DNA from: an uncultured Porphyromonadaceae bacterium
GTDB lineage: Bacteria > Bacteroidota > Bacteroidia > Bacteroidales > Muribaculaceae
Length of the DNA: 7,685 bases
Assembly (NCBI GenBank): GCA_947174225.1
Contig: CAMWIF010000116.1
Coordinates: forward strand, 1 to 7,685
Direction of reading: 5' to 3'
Shown: positions 6,689 to 7,685 of the stretch, in pieces
Numbering within the stretch: the first letter of the stretch is position 1
Layout of the letters: the number at the start of each line of letters is the position of its first letter
Program-made: the position numbers and the translations under genes
The notes under the pieces: model-generated
Database searches by the model: none
The model's input: only the letters and a program-made list of their open reading frames with translations
Told to the model about the DNA's origin: nothing

Positions 6689-7036
6689 ATGTCACGCAGT
6701 CCGAAAATAGTTAAGACACGATTGATGCCGAAGAAGTATTGTCTGAACCTCTTCGGCATCTATTTCACACGCGACAAAACCTGGATCAACAAATATGTCG
6801 TCAACCACGAGAGAATCCACGATGCCCAGCAGCGAGAACTCCTCTATATACCTTTTTACATACTCTACATACTGGAATGGCTCTTCCGGCTGCTTCAATA
6901 CCGCAACCAGCCTGAAGCCTACATGAACATATCCTTTGAACGCGAAGCGTATGCCCACGGAGATAACCTCTCCTACCTCCAGCACCGTCGCCCCTACTCC
7001 TTCCTCCGTTACCTCCGACTTCCCAAAAAGAAATAA
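6689..7036 (+). CDS. Small membrane-associated protein with HExxH metallopeptidase-like motif
   Basis: A 115-residue protein with no signal peptide. H40-E-R-I-H44 matches the HExxH zinc site of gluzincin-type peptidases, is followed by QQRELL, and a conserved-looking FEREAYAH (F83-H90) supplies E84 or E86 as a possible third zinc ligand about 40 residues on. Between them residues 51-69 (LLYIPFYILYILEWLFRLL) form a hydrophobic segment that probably lies in or on the membrane. The ends are basic (RLPKKK at the C-terminus). Similar short HExxH proteins are widespread in Bacteroidota and lack a known substrate. It starts 6 bases after the stop of the long fimbrillin gene, so it is probably transcribed with it; a role in handling fimbrial subunits is possible but only inferred from position. 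It may equally be a non-catalytic or unrelated housekeeping passenger. Confidence 0.75.
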   Translation: MSRSPKIVKTRLMPKKYCLNLFGIYFTRDKTWINKYVVNHERIHDAQQRELLYIPFYILYILEWLFRLLQYRNQPEAYMNISFEREAYAHGDNLSYLQHRRPYSFLRYLRLPKKK

Positions 7037-7075
7037 AAATTCTCCTATTGCAAAATCTTAGGAGTCAAGATGGGA

Positions 7076-7119
7076 ACACTAAAAATATACTGTCGGCTCA
7101 CAAATATTTTTCTTAGTGT
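7076..7119. terminator. Hairpin between convergent genes, possible bidirectional terminator
   Basis: ACACTAA at 7076-7082 pairs with TTAGTGT at 7113-7119, and the adjacent AAATAT pairs with ATATTT inside, leaving a small bulge and a 15-base loop. The stem lies in the 130-base gap between the HExxH gene and the opposing DUF4249 gene, where a shared terminator is expected. Its A/T-rich inner stem makes it weaker than the hairpins at 107 and 2627. A shorter 6-base stem at 7042-7064 lies closer to the HExxH gene end. Confidence 0.35.
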
Positions 7120-7166
7120 CTCAGGAAAAGCAGATGAGTTTCAGTAGAAGAAAAATTGAATGAGGG

Positions 7167-7685
7167 TTAGTAGAGGGGGAGGGAGTCGGGATGGAAGGTG
7201 ATTGAGGAAGAGGTGACGGGGGTAGCGAGGAAGTAGCCTAAGCAGAAATCGCCGGAATACATAGAGGATCCGTTGCTGTCGGAGGATACTGCCTGCAAAT
7301 AATCAAACATCTCACGACTTATGGGTGACACGGTGGCGCGTATAATGTCTCCTTCTCGTAAGGCTGTGGCGTCATCCTCCTCGTCAAGGTCCTTGCGCGA
7401 AGTCATAAACACATCGTTTATAATTCCCTGCGCCTCGTAAACATCTGTGACAAGATTCCACATATATGCCTTTCCGTTGCGGTATAGGCGCACCCAATAG
7501 CACTCCCCGTCGTTCTCAGGATTATCAGTAAACGTAACCTGCAATACCGCCACGTAGTCATAGGGCATTTTTATCCAGTTAAATTCCAAGCCTAATATAT
7601 CCGTCGGATTCAAATACTCACAAACCGAGGTGTAGCTTTCAGCAGGTCTCTCCACATTAAGCTGATAACGGTGTCCCGGAATCCC
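7167..7685 (-). CDS. DUF4249 family protein, C-terminal part (5' end beyond the window)
   Basis: Minus-strand frame ending with TAA at 7169-7167 and open through the right edge; the GTG at 7655 is internal, because the ten codons before it continue the family pattern (PGHRYQLNV, the usual start of a beta-sandwich strand). Typical DUF4249 features follow: FTDNPENDGECYWVRLYR, the middle strand NDVFMTSRKDL, the REGDIIRATVSPISREMFDYLQ block, and the closing SGDFCLGYFLATPVTSSSITF. The complete family is roughly 270-400 residues, usually a lipoprotein, so about half is present. DUF4249 genes commonly lie next to a TonB-dependent outer-membrane receptor gene and are thought to act with it at the cell surface; the partner gene would be outside this window. 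It points towards the fimbrial operon and is probably functionally unrelated to it. Confidence 0.8.
   Translation of the reverse strand, partial: GIPGHRYQLNVERPAESYTSVCEYLNPTDILGLEFNWIKMPYDYVAVLQVTFTDNPENDGECYWVRLYRNGKAYMWNLVTDVYEAQGIINDVFMTSRKDLDEEDDATALREGDIIRATVSPISREMFDYLQAVSSDSNGSSMYSGDFCLGYFLATPVTSSSITFHPDSLPLY

Noticed and set aside
7042..7064. CTCCTA/TAGGAG stem as terminator of the HExxH gene
   Set aside because: Only 6 pairs with an 11-base loop and no T run after it; recorded only as a weak alternative to the 7076-7119 hairpin.

Overview
The window reads as a fimbrial (pilus) surface-structure locus of a gut-type Bacteroidota bacterium, most likely order Bacteroidales (Bacteroides, Parabacteroides or Muribaculaceae-like; the sequence alone does not settle the genus). 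The evidence is the set of protein families: an OmpA-like/DUF3575 barrel protein, a DUF5119 lipoprotein, two fimbrillin-family (Mfa1/FimA-like) lipoproteins, and a DUF4249 protein on the opposite strand. These families occur together almost only in that order. Start regions are A/T-rich and mostly lack Shine-Dalgarno sequences, as expected there.

Layout. Bases 1-55 hold the last codons of an unidentified plus-strand gene, followed by a strong hairpin (107-154) that probably ends its transcript. A first fimbrial unit runs from 335 to 2583: the DUF3575 protein, overlapping by 4 bases (ATGA) with the DUF5119 lipoprotein. A clear intrinsic terminator (2627-2659) closes it. The second unit starts at 2761 with a short fimbrillin, the probable shaft subunit. 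Two consecutive hairpins (3833-3894) follow, then a much longer fimbrillin-type gene (3912-6682), probably a tip or minor adhesin subunit. Six bases later comes a small membrane-associated protein with an HExxH...E zinc-protease-like signature (6689-7036). A convergent intergenic region (7037-7166) with a bidirectional-type hairpin separates this from the 3' end of a minus-strand DUF4249 gene that runs off the right edge.

The long fimbrillin gene is broken in this sequence. Its lipoprotein N-terminus (from 3912) ends at a stop at 4203-4205, while the rest of the protein continues in the -1 frame, open from 4142 to 6682. Adding one base near 4183-4187 restores a single 923-codon reading frame. 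This is either a real frameshift that would inactivate the tip subunit or a one-base sequence error.

How the parts would work together (inference from known fimbrillin biology): the lipoproteins are exported, lipidated, moved to the outer surface and trimmed after an arginine by a protease, then polymerised by strand exchange. The short fimbrillin would form the shaft and the long one, with an extra Fib_succ_major-like C-terminal domain, the adhesive end. The DUF5119 and DUF3575 proteins would act as anchor or assembly accessories. Nearly identical leader sequences just upstream of both units (312-332 and 2742-2760) suggest the two units share expression control.
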